A DNA stretch of 64,000 nt, from positions 620,001-684,000 of the forward strand of contig JAQGDQ010000021.1 in assembly GCA_030141605.1 (NCBI GenBank), in the 5' to 3' direction. The stretch's first letter is position 1; each line of letters starts with the position of its first letter. Below, one piece after another: positions 26,411 through 39,700 of this stretch. The position numbers and the translations under genes were made by a program. The DNA is from Tubiluchus corallicola (Eukaryota; Priapulida; Priapulimorpha; Priapulimorphida; Tubiluchidae). Under the pieces are notes generated by a model, which did no database searches, was not told the DNA's origin, and worked only from the letters and a program-made list of their open reading frames with translations.

Positions 26411-29180
26411 GCTGTTCAGCTCTTCTACAAGTTATCCAGATTTTCCACCGTCTCGGATAGTTGCTTATTTTTTTCTCATTTTCAATTTATTGAACTAAAA
26501 GTGCAAAAAAAATTAGACATGTTATACATTCATTTTAACATTGTCAGAAATTAATACTTCATCCTGCAATTCCCAAAGCAACGAAACATTTTGATATTAC
26601 TTCTATTATTATTAGTATTATTATTATTATGAGGCAAAAAAAATATGAACTATGTGAATTCCATTTACACATATGAAGCATAATGTTATTTGTGTGTGGA
26701 ATTTGGAAGTCATTAAGATTTAACTAGATGAACAAGGTCAGTAGCAATAATGCAGAAATGGTTCATATGGTTCTGCTGAAGTAGTGTTACTACTACTGCT
26801 CAGCAGAAGGATTGAAACTGACTGCAACCTTCTTACAACCTGACTGCAAATGAAATTTGTAAACGTCCTAGGTTAATTAGTATATTCACTTTTATATGGT
26901 GATTATCTTGTTATATGTGTTATATCTCAACTGACTGCAAATGGCAATAAATGCTTTAGACACATAACAGCAAAATGACGGAGAATCAGTAAAAATTAAA
27001 AATAATGAAGGTTTGGAAAAGTGGCCATTTTGCAGAAAAATATGTTTTACGTATGGTGACAAAACAGTGCAATTCGTGTCATCTTTAAAATATCTTAGTT
27101 ACAAGTCATATTTAGTAATAACTTTACACTTGGAAAAAATAATCAATGAAATGAGCTAAAGTAACTCATAGCATTCCAAATCTCAATTTCGTGTGATTAA
27201 ACACTGCACCATGGCTGCTTAACATCAAAACGTCGTCGACAATAACTTATGCAGTTGAAAGTTTGTTGGGCAATATGTCGGAACATATACTTTAGGGAAC
27301 TCGAATTTGCTATAACTAGATATCTTAAGAGTTCTTTGCTTGTGTGCTAACATGTCAAATACCAAAATTAATGTGTTAGGTATGTAATTGCAACCAGCTT
27401 TGTACAGATGTAGCAGATACACTCCCACAATAAATGGTTGGTTCAATGATGATAGAAAATGATAAAACCATTTATACCACCTTAACAAGATCAATGGAAA
27501 CAGCCTAATTATAAGCTTACCAATCATCATCACTGTGTTTTGCCAAGTTTAAAATGTACATGTACATTACATGGTTCTCAGGCAGGAAGATACCATCTGC
27601 TTTCTTGCAGCAGTAATGTTTATACAATTAGTCAGTGTGTATCAATTCAATTCAATTGAATATAAATTGAATTGATGTGCAGTGTCTAGTTGTGTAGTCC
27701 TATTAATAATAGTCATAGTAATCTAAAACTTTGTAATCTGCTGTGATTAATAATAGTATCCAATATTACTATCAAGTATCGTGGGACAGCCAAATACACA
27801 GATTGTAAGTAGCGTTTAGCCCCGCTCACCTTGATGATGTAATACACATTCTTATAAACATGCACTGGCTGCAACTCACTACAGCATGTAAACACAGATA
27901 TAAAAGACGAAAAACAAGGATAGCTCCTGTGTTGTTACCTGCCCAAGTCTCTAGTTTAAAAATCAGTAGAAAAGAGCAAAGTTTTAAAAATGGCAGAAAG
28001 ACAACAGGTTTATTATATTCATATTAACGCAGCATTATTTATTACTTACTAATACTGCTGTTATTAATATGTCAATAATTAATGTATAATACAGTAGAAC
28101 TACTGTTATTTTTTGGTAGTAGCATATAGCAGTTTAGTTTATTATCAGTATAAAAAACAATGTGTAAAATGTCAGCTAATAAATTATTTAGGGATAGGGT
28201 TAGGGTTGGGTTGTGGTTAGTGCAACGAACGAAATCTTATGTTATAAATGCCGTACATCTGAAATATCTTGTTCCGATGCATTAAGTCTTGATCTAGCAT
28301 GCCGCATTTCTACATGTAGCCAGCAGTAACAATAAAACATTACAAAACTTTGAGTAGACACAGCAGGATTTTTATTAATTGTGAATGGGTTGAGCTGTTC
28401 ATGTTGATGATCATGATCCAATCAATGAGTGATACTTGTCTAAGTGTTTTTTAGGATTGGGGGAAACTAACAATCGTACTTCTTCTAACTTTTCTGTGTA
28501 CCGAACAGCCACATTACCTGTGCCCCAAGCACAATGCTTCACATTCTGTGCTCTCTTTCACTACTAATAAATGAAGTAAAAGCAGTTATGAACACATACT
28601 TTCCCTGTATATTATTATGCACTTCACATGCAAATACCGTTGAACTTGGGAGTAAGTCCAAGCTTCAGCAATCAAAAAGCTGTTGGAGCCAAAAAATACA
28701 ACATGACTGATTGACCATTTCGAGGTGGACCCTTGCTAGTTGACTGATCGTTTTGATTATAATTGTACTAGTCGATCTACGCCTTATAAATTAGCATAGT
28801 TAAGTAGCAGTATGTCAGTTTCCTTACAATGCAGCTGTAAACTGTAGATTAACATGTATAAATATATATTTTTTTATCTTGTACTCGCCAATATGTGTGA
28901 TTTTAATTGGATAATTGAGCAATAAATTGAATTATTTTTCCTCCAAACATTTGGGTTTTGTAAATTCTAGCACACGCAAGTGTAGAATTGTGACAATGTG
29001 TAAAAAGACTATCTATAACACAATTATAATAATATTATTATTAATGATATATACAAAATAATGAAATATATTGTAACAATATTATACAGTGCATTATTAT
29101 TCTTACTTCTTAATAACCTTTAATACAGTCAGTAAGGTCTTCTAAATACCATTACCTGAGTTTTCTTGGAAGCTGAGTAC
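26411..29180. other. Intergenic / TCEANC2 upstream region
   Basis: No exon recognised. It holds the presumed TCEANC2 promoter (reading leftward), many short simple-sequence patches, an AATTGAATTGA-type inverted repeat near 27643-27675, and a short GGGTTAGGG-type telomere-like tract at 28191-28220. Confidence 0.4.
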
Positions 29181-29379
29181 TTATATAATTTGACGTAATT
29201 TCTTAAAATTGGGTTTGCTTCTACCGGGCACCATCTTCAATTTATCACGGCATGATTTTTCGCAATACGCGAAGAGTTCCCTGATTGCTACCGAAGATGG
29301 TAAACCGAATTCGCTGAAAGTTTTGTCTGTTGGAATCGTAGTATTTATTGTTCGTAATGGTTTTGTGCTACTATAAAGT
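29181..29379 (-). other. Possible terminal coding exon of an unrecognised gene
   Basis: On the - strand a good acceptor (pyrimidine tract then AG at 29380-29381) is followed by 65 open codons in one frame and a TAA at 29183-29181. Composition is protein-like, with pieces such as ELFAYCEKSCRDKLK and a basic Pro-containing end. I found no upstream exon and recognise no family. It may be a fragment of a mobile element or chance. Confidence 0.25.
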
Positions 29380-29639
29380 CTAAAAAAAGTAAGTAATTGT
29401 AATTACTCAGTGCTTTTATATCTTCCATAGCGTTTAACTTGAGTTACAGTAGCTTGTATGTTTACCGTTAGCGTCGACGGCTATAGCTAGATTAAGCTGA
29501 CAAAAGCGTTTTAGCTTATGAACCTTGATATACAAGTGATCTTTTTATACAACAGTTCTGACCGACATGCAAAGTAATATCAGTGCAATAAACTGCTGCT
29601 GTAACGAATGGCTGTAGATTTCAATTCAAAGAAATGCAC

Positions 29640-30600
29640 AAACCGTAACCATTGCCATTGGCAAAATTACTTCCCAATCGAAATACAACTATGTCATCGG
29701 CTGTGGTAATGAAGTTCCAAACATTAATAAAGTCGATAAAGAAACAGGTCTTGGAGTTATCGTAGACAAAAATTTTGACTTCTACTCTCATCTTTACCAT
29801 CTCCTTAGTAAACGTTACACGTTACATATTGTTCACGTTACACAGCAAACACGCTATAGATTAATCTTTAGCCAAGTGCAATTTTAAATTCATTGATAAG
29901 ATAATGTTTCTGAGGCTGTATTAGTCCATAAGAGCCTTCTGATGCTTGAATATGTAAATGTAGCGTGGGACCAATCAAAACAAGATTACATTCGTTCAAA
30001 ATAAAAGATTCAGTGAAGGATGATTAGTCTGACTCCATGGTTGAGTGAAGTAACTTTCTTACCAAGGCTTAAAGAACTCAGTCTGACTATGCTTGAACGT
30101 GGGCATTTGAGACAAGACGTGATACAAACATATAGGATTCTTCTTGGTACTGGCAAAACACATATAGATGTTTACAAGAGTTTTTGATTATATCTACAAC
30201 AGAGTAGAGGACACATTTCATTTTGTCCAAAAGAGTGGTCAAAATGAAAGCACATATTTTCGTTCAAATTTCGTATATTTGTAGACACTATCAGCTAACA
30301 TTTGCTGAGACAATGTCTCTATAAGCACTGGCAGCAAAACTCAGCCAAGTTCATAGATCTCATGTTAGCGCCTAATGCCATGACCTCTCTCTACCTGCGC
30401 TGGTGCTTCTATACGACCTCTTAGTTGGAGCAAACTCCATGAAATGTAGGGGAAAATATGACAGGTGCTAATTCATGCTCCATCTATAGATTATTGGTTA
30501 CATACGATTAATGTCCCATCTGTAAATTATGGGTTATGTATAATTAATTGATTAATGTTAAGCCATGTACCCGTTCAACCAGTGATGACAGCAATAAAAA
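29640..30600 (+). mobile_element. Decayed non-LTR retrotransposon (LINE), 3' half of reverse transcriptase ORF
   Basis: Broken frames carry hallmarks of the C-terminal part of LINE reverse transcriptases: ETGLGVIVDKNFDFYSH near 29737-29784, and TPWLSEVTFLPRLKELSL then LRQDVIQTYRILLG near 30030-30151. Stops and frameshifts interrupt it. An A-rich stretch near 30590-30610 may be the old tail. It is non-functional and ends close to the start of CD2BP2. Confidence 0.7.
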
Positions 30601-30701
30601 TAAAAAATGGCAGTAATAAATGAAATTTTGTTATTCTCGTGGTACTGCCTCTAATTATGCAGTTTTTATGATGTACCGTTTTATATCTTATTCAGTTAAA
30701 A

Positions 30702-33608
30702 ATGTCTAAAAAGCGTGAACAGGAGCTCCTTGGCAGCGAAGACTCTTTAGTGTTTGCAAAGCCTGCAAAGAAACAAAGACGGTTTAAAGATAAGCATTCC
30801 TTAGACAGTGATGAAGAAGATGAACATGTAGAAAACAATGCACTTGATGAAGATGATATTGAAGGTGATTAATAGACAAGTTTAATTTTTGCTAAATTTT
30901 AAACTAATTTAGTTTAATTTATGTTATACTTTGAATGAGAAATGATAATTTTTAAAAGCTGCATCAGTGAAGCTCTAAAGTCTAAAACATAAATCACTGC
31001 CTGCCAGAGCTAAAATTTCTGAGATACTAAGAATACCAAAAAGCAGAAGGGAATGCAGCTGAAATCACTGATCAGTTTTGTTGCCTTTTCCAATTAGGAG
31101 AATGCAAGTAAGAATAACCTGGTACTATAGTTGGAAATGGTGAACTATAATGCACATCAGGCCTTGTTTATTCTTGTTATTTAGCTTGTTAGTAACTGCT
31201 TATGGAACTTTGTTATTTTAAATAGCTATGGTCTTTATACTGTTTTTCTTTCTTTAGTTAGCAGGTGACATCACTGTGTCAGATTTATGCCTATATATTT
31301 GCAAGCAGCAGAACTCTTGTCAATTGTCTGCAAGAATTACTTTATGCTTTTCATTCACTATTAGATACTGAACAATTTTTCAAACATTAATATAGGAGAA
31401 GAAGAAACAACAATAGAAGATGATGATGGAATAAAGATAACTCCTTTTAACATGCGAGAAGAAATGGAAGAAGGACACTTTGACGCAGAAGGATATTATC
31501 ATTTCCGCAAAGATGCTGAGATTTCGTACGGTTTTTTCTTGGTTTTGTTGTGCAACATTTAAAAAAACAGCTTTTTTGTCAAAAAAATTATTAATCATAC
31601 ACAGTGTTCATTTATTTGCTGCTTAAAATGGCAGATTTATTCGACTTATTAATCAGTCAGGTTAAATTACTTGACGTGATTTCGCTAATGCAAACAAACA
31701 TTTTGACCTTTCAGACTAGGAAGTGTCATATCTTTATAAGTTTTGATTATAATTTTGAAGCCACTTTTTTATTGGTACATGTATAATAGTTTATAGTTTA
31801 ATTAATTGAATGCCTATGCAGAAGTCTTCGCATGTGTCTTTTTTTTGCTATAACTATTTGCTGTCAGTAGGGTATTAGTAGCTGCTCCGTGAATTTTATG
31901 ACACCTAGTGCTGTCTGTCTTTTGCAGAGATGCCTGGATAGACAATATTGACTGGGTAACTGTCAAAAAAGGACAAAAAACGAAAGTAGCCAAATTATCG
32001 AAAGCTGGACACAAAGAAGACATTGATGAAGTAAAGCTTCTACCACTGTTGCTGAAATATATTTGTTGGCTGAAATATATTTGCTGTGAAAATTCAAATT
32101 TAATTATTTTCTGTCATAAGTATCATCTTGTTGAATGTAAGTCTATGCAAGAGTTTTTCAGTGGTACTTATCACTAATGCACCACATAATTTTGAAAAAC
32201 ATTGTATCACCACCATGTTGGTGTTACATATGGGAATGAAGAATGCCCGTATTACTGATAAGAAGGAGGCATAGACTAGAAGAGAACTTGATGTGGCTTT
32301 GCAGCATTAATTTAAAAAAGTTTATAATAAAGTGTATTTAAAAGTTGAAAGTACAAATTCTCAAAATTCGTGTCTCTGGTCTGGAACTAGATCGTTGTTT
32401 GTAAAGCTCTTTTTTATAATAGGATGTAATGGATGGTGACGACTCTTCAAGCGATGAAAGTAATGAACCAGTTAACAAAATAGATTCTTATATGAAAATG
32501 TTGGATATTATTAAGCCAGGCGAGACTGTAGCAAAAGCAATGCGACGACTTGGTGGTGGTACAAAGGGACGATCAAGTGCAAGTAGTCGTTGGAAAAAGG
32601 GAAATATGCAGAGTACTGAAACTGAAGAAAGTGCAAGAGACAGTGCTGATTTAGATAAGTTGACTGCATTTGCTGACGAGTTACTTGCTGCAGGAGAGTA
32701 TGATATTTATCAGGCGACTTACGAGAAACTTAAGCATCATATTGACGAGAGTAAAAAAACTGTTACATCAGGAACAGCAGATAATGATGATGTTTTGGAC
32801 ATGTTTGCTGATGATATTGATCAAAGTACTTTGACTAAAGCAACTGCAAAAAGTCAAATGGATGAACAAACTAGACTGGATGGTGGTAAGTTTTATAAGT
32901 GTTGTGTTTTACTTACAAACTTTCCAGGAATTCTTGGGTAACGAAGTTAATTACAGTGGACCAGCAGGTCAAAGCAAACCATTCGGCTTGCATAACTAGG
33001 GTATGCTAAACGTTCCTGCTTACAAACAAAATGGGACTTAACATGATTGTTTCTATGTATATTATAGGACAAAAGCCAACTAAGATGATATAAGAGTCAT
33101 AAACGCTTATTAGTCACATGAACAGTGTCTTATTGAAGCATGTAAAGGAAAAATATTGAGTCAATTATGCGGAGCTATTTGAGTCAATTATCGATAGTTT
33201 TTATGTACATTTGAATAGAAGCGGCCCGTACTAGGCGTTTTTGAGTCAATTAAGCGACGCCTACTGTACGTGTCCCAGTTGTATGGCAATTTTTATGTCT
33301 AGAACAATGCAGATGATTCTTTGCTAGTCGTAAATTGCAATTAAGGCAGTTCTGCTAGTACTATCTACAGTTTCTTAAATATTTTAGATATTGTTGAGCC
33401 ATCTCAAGTCAGTGAAGTTTGCTGGGAGTTTAAATGGGAGGACAAGCTGGAAGCACCTATTAGTGGACCACACAGCAGCACACAAATGCATAAATGGGTT
33501 GAGGAGGGCAAATTTCCAAATGGTGTTTATGTACGTAAAGTTGGTACAGAAACGGACGCAGCATTTTACTCTTCGAGACGAATAGATTTCGAGTTATATA
33601 CGGACTGA
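30702..33608 (+). CDS. CD2BP2: CD2BP2 / U5-52K-like GYF-domain protein
   Basis: Exons 30702-30864, 31396-31525, 31928-32030, 32423-32885, 33388-33608; 1080 nt, 359 residues (human 341). Shared features with human CD2BP2 include KHSLDSDEEDE, ITPFNMREEMEEGHFDAEG, DAWIDNIDWV, ETVAKAMRRLGGG, LDMFADDI and a C-terminal GYF domain (about residues 297-356) ending RRIDFELYTD. The human protein is a U5 snRNP component that binds the 15K protein and proline-rich ligands and leaves before tri-snRNP action. The GYF signature is altered: GPF is G313-P314-H315 and GYF is G327-K328-F329, while M320 and W323 are kept. An acceptor-like site (ttattcag) ends 6 bases before the start codon. Intron 4 (32886-33387) contains a truncated MITE. 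Confidence 0.93.
32926..33266 (+). mobile_element. Truncated pogo-like MITE, right end
   Basis: About 340 bases align with the right-hand part of the complete element at 62112-62958. It ends in the same terminal inverted repeat (CGACGCCTACTG) followed by TA. The left terminus is missing. It occupies most of CD2BP2 intron 4. Confidence 0.8.
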
Positions 33609-36600
33609 AACTATTGATTACTTTTTTTATTGTGTATAGTGTTACTTGATATATTACAAGGTTACTCTGCAATGCAAATTGCCTATTGATATGGTCATTT
33701 GCATGACAAATTCCTGTTTTGGCAGTGTTCTGCCTTTGTGAAAAAAAACACATTCGGGTTGGAGGAGCCATTGGTAATGTGTCATTGTATAAAAAAATCT
33801 TTAGTGTCTGTGTGCTCATTCAGTTAACATTTTGCCAGTTTTCTGTAAGGCTCTTTCAGGACATAGTTGTTGTGCTACCTTAACTAAACTTTTTAATTTT
33901 TATATATGTTTACTTGACTGCTTTTAGTATTATGAAAAGATTAAATTGTTACGCGTTCTACACGTACTGTCTGGTGTCGAAGTGTGGGGTCGAAGCGAGG
34001 TGATAAAATGCATTCAAGTAAAATTGTCTGTTGTTGTAAATATTTGTACTGTACAGAACAAAAAAAGAAAACATAATAAGAAACTACAGTTCACTTTTCG
34101 AATTAGAACAAGCCTTTATGTTCTCTGTCCAAAAGACTGTATTAAGCTTAATAGGGCTACTAAATCTAAGAAAAAGGTTAGTAAATATTTTTGTGATGCT
34201 AATTATGTTCCTAATTTTAATATTTTCACTCACACGTGCAAGTAGAATTGAGACAATAGCCACACGAGTACTTTTCAGAAAAAATGACGTAATTTAACAC
34301 GATTATTTTCTCCCAAATTCCACAGTAGCTGATTGATCATTCAAAACTAAGATTTTTATTAAATTTGCTCTTAACTTTTGACACGAATGCAGCGCAAGCC
34401 AAGCGAGGCCGAAAACTTGTTCTTGTTGTTTGAGGTGACATATATGAGTATGTACAGAAAACTCTGAAATATTAGGCCATCTGTTGTTGCATAAACAAAT
34501 TTTGCAACAACTTACTATGACATTCAGTAAATGGAAGTGGCCCAAGATTTGAAATATAGCACTATCTGCACCGATTACGTCTTCCTTCTCACTGGCTGGC
34601 AATAGCGACTGACTAGAACAGGGGAAATAAGAAAAAATTAATGATTCGGCACCTGCCATTGAAAATATTGTTATTGATTTAGATGTAATTATCACAGGTG
34701 CCCTTTGCTTCATCCGCTGGTTGTTTTTAGAGGGCTTCTTTGTAAAATTCATTGTAACGATTTATTTACTGTGTAAATAAAATTAGTACTACCACCACTA
34801 CTACCGTGCATTTGTATTACTTACACCCACTTTTGATTTACTTTAAGGTTTGTAGTTTCACCATTTTAATAAGAAAAGTCAAAGGTGTTCAAAAAATAGT
34901 AAACTTTATTTTTACAAAATTTAACACTATTACAACAATAGTGAATAAATTAATAAGTCCAAAATTTAATATCGAATTCTGTACATTAATAATCACTTTC
35001 AAATTATGTCTGCAGCAAATTACAAACTGGAATCCTGCAAGTATTACCCGCAAGCAGGATATCCTACTGGCAAGTACCCTACTGATTCATAAATCACAAA
35101 AAATACATTTACATCCATCAATAAACTGTTTGCAAAAACAAATTCAAACTGCAAAGAGAACAACGGCAATTCGGGTTACTACAGCAACATGTGGGATTGT
35201 GATAACCTACGATGTTCAGACTAGTTTTTTAATGGCAAGGTTTACAATTTTCAAAGAAATTTCAACTATTTGTCAATTACATTGCTTTGCAAGGTATGCT
35301 ACCGTTACCATTTCTGCAATGTTTCAAGATACTTCTAACTAACTTTGGAATATTGCACGGCATGCGTAGACCGGTGTTAAATACACACAATTTAAAACTA
35401 ATAACTAATACAATTTAATTCAAGTGCTTTAAAGAATAGAGTATTTAAATTATTGAACTACAAGTATTTCATATCACATTTTATTAAACAGGGGAAGGCA
35501 TACCTTAAATTGCTGGCATAATGCTAATTTTCCATGGTTACTATAAACTTGCTAGTTATTAAGTAATAATACTACATGTCTGACTAACTAGTCAATGTCA
35601 ATGTAAATATGCACCTAGCAAAGAAAGGTGGGCCTAAATGAAAGATAAAAGGTTAACAAAACAGATAACAGAATGTCTGCATATAGTACAAAATTTAAGC
35701 CTACGAACTACCTATTGTAGGCACAATTTTTTTCCAAAGTCACACATGTATTCAAAGACATTCAGAAAGCAAGACAATGCAAACCTATATAGTAAACACA
35801 ATCTGTCAAAAGCGAATATGTGACCAAAGGCACTGATTAAAACCTGAGCTTATTGCTTTTCATTATAACAGTGTATTTACTCAGAGCCATTTCAGTTTTC
35901 AGTACAAAACTTTGATATGTCTTTGAAACTACTACAGTACAATTTTATTGCCAGTGTATTGGCAGATTTCTTCTATTGCCAGGACACGACTACGACTTTT
36001 TATGAAAAGAAAGTAGATAAACAGAAATATTCACTTTTATTATCTTAAATGAGTAATTTAAATGATGTGCACCTATGTTATCATGCAACTCATTAACAAT
36101 ATGGAGTAGTGAACACTATGATTACTTAAGTCTTTACAGTAAAATCAAAATATCCTTTTAATCTACAATTACTTGCCATTTGTATTAAAGTTTCATTAAT
36201 TGTAGTTCATAAAGAATATAAATGTTACAGTACATGCAGCAGAGGCAGAAAATCTTACAAATGTCCCAAGGGCATAAGTTGAGAACTTTATTAAGTAGTG
36301 AACTTTTAGCCCTGCAGATTGGCCGGGCTCGTAAGGTTAGCAGTATTGCTGCAAAAATCAATATATCTTATCTTCAGGCAGGCATAAAATAACCTATACT
36401 GCACATGCACATACAATAACACCTGGACGTTCAGCTGCAGCCAAGTTATTGAGTACAACGCAATACGTAGGAACAAATTGCATTGTAGGCAGGCGCGCGG
36501 AAAAACTGCTACCTCAAGCAATAATTACGTTGTAACTTTGATGAATATTAGAATTCGGAACAGTTTTGTCATTTTTGCTAATAAAGAGAGGAAAACACAA

Positions 36601-36765
36601 ACTTTTTAATGACAAAATTTTGAAAAAACACTTAAGAAAAAATTTTCTGCGAAGTGTCCCGCAAATATTTTCCAGCCCTGATGTGGTACTGTAGTTTAGA
36701 ATTTTTTAAAAAAGAAGTAACAGTAGTTTGTAAATTTAAAACATACAAAATGCTTCTGTAATGAT
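33609..36765. other. Interval between convergent CD2BP2 and the XRCC1-NTD gene
   Basis: No exon recognised. It must contain both 3' UTRs. Candidate - strand poly(A) signals (TTTATT on +) lie at 36287-36292, 36036-36041 and 34905-34910, and a + strand AATAAA at 34776-34781. Confidence 0.4.
36287..36292 (-). terminator. Nearest candidate poly(A) signal of the XRCC1-NTD gene
   Basis: AATAAA on the - strand about 475 bases past the stop codon. More distal candidates exist. Confidence 0.4.
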
Positions 36766-39700
36766 TTAACTAAAACTCTTTTTGAGCACTTTCATGCAAT
36801 TTCTCCACGTCTTGTCGGATGGGAAATCCGTGCAATACAGCACATGATTCTCCAGATTATCATCAGTTACCTTTTTGCATAATGGGCAGATATCAAGATT
36901 GGTTTGCTTAACTTTATCTGGATGTATCACATTTCTATCACTGAAAATGCTCACTGATGTTGTATTGTTTGAGGCAGTTTGCATGTCTTTAATTGAGCTT
37001 TTAACTGTTGGAGATTGAGTAGTCTCTAATGAGTTAGCACCAGTCGAAGAATTTGTTACTTCTGTTGGGATGTCGGCTATTTCAGGTTCATTGTTCTTCT
37101 GTTTCTGGTTTAGAACTATGTTGGATGGAGGAGAGTCAACAGTTAGATCAATTTCACAGCTAGCAGCATGAGCTTCTACTACAGATGACGGGAAATAACC
37201 TGCAAGTCAAAAACACGTCAGATTAGATACTACACAATGAAAAAATAAATAATAAGAAATGTATTCATTTCAGTGTCCATATTTCTGTAGCAATGATTTA
37301 GTAACATTTTTCAATAGAATATATACTGTTCATTTATGATTTATTTCACAGAAATAAATTACAGAAATATTTCACAGAAATTATTAGCAGTGAAATTGAC
37401 ATTTAATTTTTGGAGTAATGACTCTAGCAATTTTTTTAGAATACAGCAGACACAGACTGAATGTGCATATTAGTTTATATCACGCAAATCTACATTAATT
37501 ATATACGGCAATATGAAGTAAAATCTGCAGAAATTGCATAATCTATAACATCAACTTTTTTGCACTCCAAGGTAAGCGGTATAAAGAAGTTGGATTGTAC
37601 TTGAAGCAGCTGCACAATTGTCAACGTGCAAAAGTGATCATAAGTTATTACAGTTATAAGAGTGTCTAATTAATGCAGACTTGAATACCTCTTGTGGTAG
37701 TAAATAACTCAAAGAGATACCTTGACAGATAGGGCACTCAACTAAGTTGAACAATGTCTCATCATTGGCTTTCTTAAACTTAGGTGGTTTTAACCCAGCA
37801 TCACAGCTGAAAAATAAAGTTTTTTACCACTATAATCTTTTTATGCAAGTATTACATATGACTCTAAAAGCTTTGCAATACCGTGCTTTTACAATTTTGT
37901 CAAAAATTAGTGTTGGTGTCAAGCAATTTAATCTAACATTCTATCATTATTTGTTTTCTTTTCGCATTTTTACAAACATGCATTTCCTGAAACTGTTTAA
38001 AACGAAGCCAGCCTTAGTCATGTGACCTAAGCTTTAGTAGTATACGCCACCTATCAATCACACTTGTTCTTACACGTAGTTACATTTTCTGTTGCCGCTA
38101 TGCTGATCATGCAGTTTGGTGATACTTGCATTGCTTTGTCTATTTTTTTGCAATTTAACAGTCACTAGTTGTATTTTCAAGCCAAAGTTGTCACCAGTAA
38201 ATGTAAGTCACCATCTACTTTAATAATTAGTTAATAGTTTAAATTGGTTAGAATTGCTTCAAATCTCTAGAATCATAAAGTAATAATTTGTGTTTCAGTC
38301 TTCTTAAATCTAACTTTTCATTTTGTCTAAATAGTAATAAGCTTTAGCACATTCTTAAGCACTTTTTGTGATCTGTTATTTTAATAAATTGCAGGTCTAT
38401 CCCACAGTTCAATACTGATTTTTGCCGTTTCTTTGCCTGGACTGGGCGCATCCACAATTAGATCTTTTCAGAAAAAGATCTTTCCATGTTTTGCGAGAGC
38501 TTAATACTTGTCTACGTGTAATCCACGGAGCCATGTTTGTAAAACTGGTTGTTAGCTTTAGCAGACATGCAGAGAAGAAGGCTACACAGTAAAACTATAG
38601 TTAGGTGTTTGTAAACAAAGTTATGGGAACTGAACTACTTTGTATATTAAGTAGAGGCATCTATATGCTCAAACAAGCAGAGACAGCTTGTTTGAGTACA
38701 TAGATGAACTTTCTTTTATTAATAGGTCCCAGTTATTTGCAGCTTTGGTCATAATGCTGAAATTATTAAAATCTTATTGAAATTATTAGCCTTGTGTCCA
38801 TGAACGCTAGATTGAGGAGGATTTTTTAATTTCTTGCCAGTTCTAGACTGGCCATGTCTGCAGCTGAAACGTATGTGACGTGTTTTAGCATTTTATATCT
38901 TAAATCTTTTAATAGAAGTTGTTTTCTTCCCATAATACTGTGAGTGTCTGTATAAACTGACTTGGACTATTTAATATTCACATTGTGAAATTCTCACAAA
39001 CAATGAGTTCCCGAACATCTAATCAAAGTTAATTAATAATCTACCTCAAAATGAACACACCTGGAATAAAGCTCGTCACAGTCCGATGTGGTCTGAGAAA
39101 TAAGTGCCAATTTGCGCTTTTCAGTATTTTTGCGAAATGAACCAGATTTTCTATCACAGTTACCAACGTCGGATTTAGATGTCATTGGGTCCGAGTTTTT
39201 TAGATGTTTCCGAAAATGATCATGGGATGATGATCTAGCAAACTGATTATCACTGATAGGCAATGCCGAAGACAGTGCTGGGTCTGTGTGCCTAAAGTGT
39301 TTTTCATCGAACAAATCTGCTGGTGCAGTGCTGCTATTCTGAGATTTTTCCCAATTATTTGAATCGATAGCTGAGAGATCTTGTTCAACTTGCTCAATCA
39401 AAACCGGGTTTAAGCTTTGTTTAGAAGTGCTGGCAAACTGGCTTAACTTGGGACACTTTGACAACGAAGACGAAGGTTTTGTGGAAGCCACTAGGGACTT
39501 TATACAACTATGTTCCAAAAATACTTTATTTTCTAAGGTTGTTGTAGAATGTGTTTTAGCTGCAAAGGATGACAGCAATTTGTTCGCTGGCCAAGAAACA
39601 AGAACGTTCTCAATAGTGTCTGCTTGTGTTTTCACAGCACTACCCTTTACATTTGGCATATTGGAAGGAGTTAATTCAACAGCACCTGAACAGCTTCTAA

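Noticed and set aside
27225-27533. 102-codon open frame on the - strand
   Set aside because: No family pattern and no flanking exons; chance open frame.
28191-28220. Telomere-like GGGTTAGGG tract
   Set aside because: Only two or three imperfect units; too short to be an interstitial telomere of note.
34303-34752. 149-codon open frame on the - strand
   Set aside because: No recognisable domain, atypical composition; between two convergent genes, likely UTR or intergenic.
34806-35342. 178-codon open frame on the + strand
   Set aside because: Low-complexity Ile/Thr/Gln content from AT-rich sequence; no homology recalled.
39033-39060. Read-through C-terminus after exon 8 of the XRCC1-NTD gene
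   Set aside because: A good donor at 39060 joins in phase to the exon at 37806, which carries the first zinc finger; the extension is best explained as retained intron.
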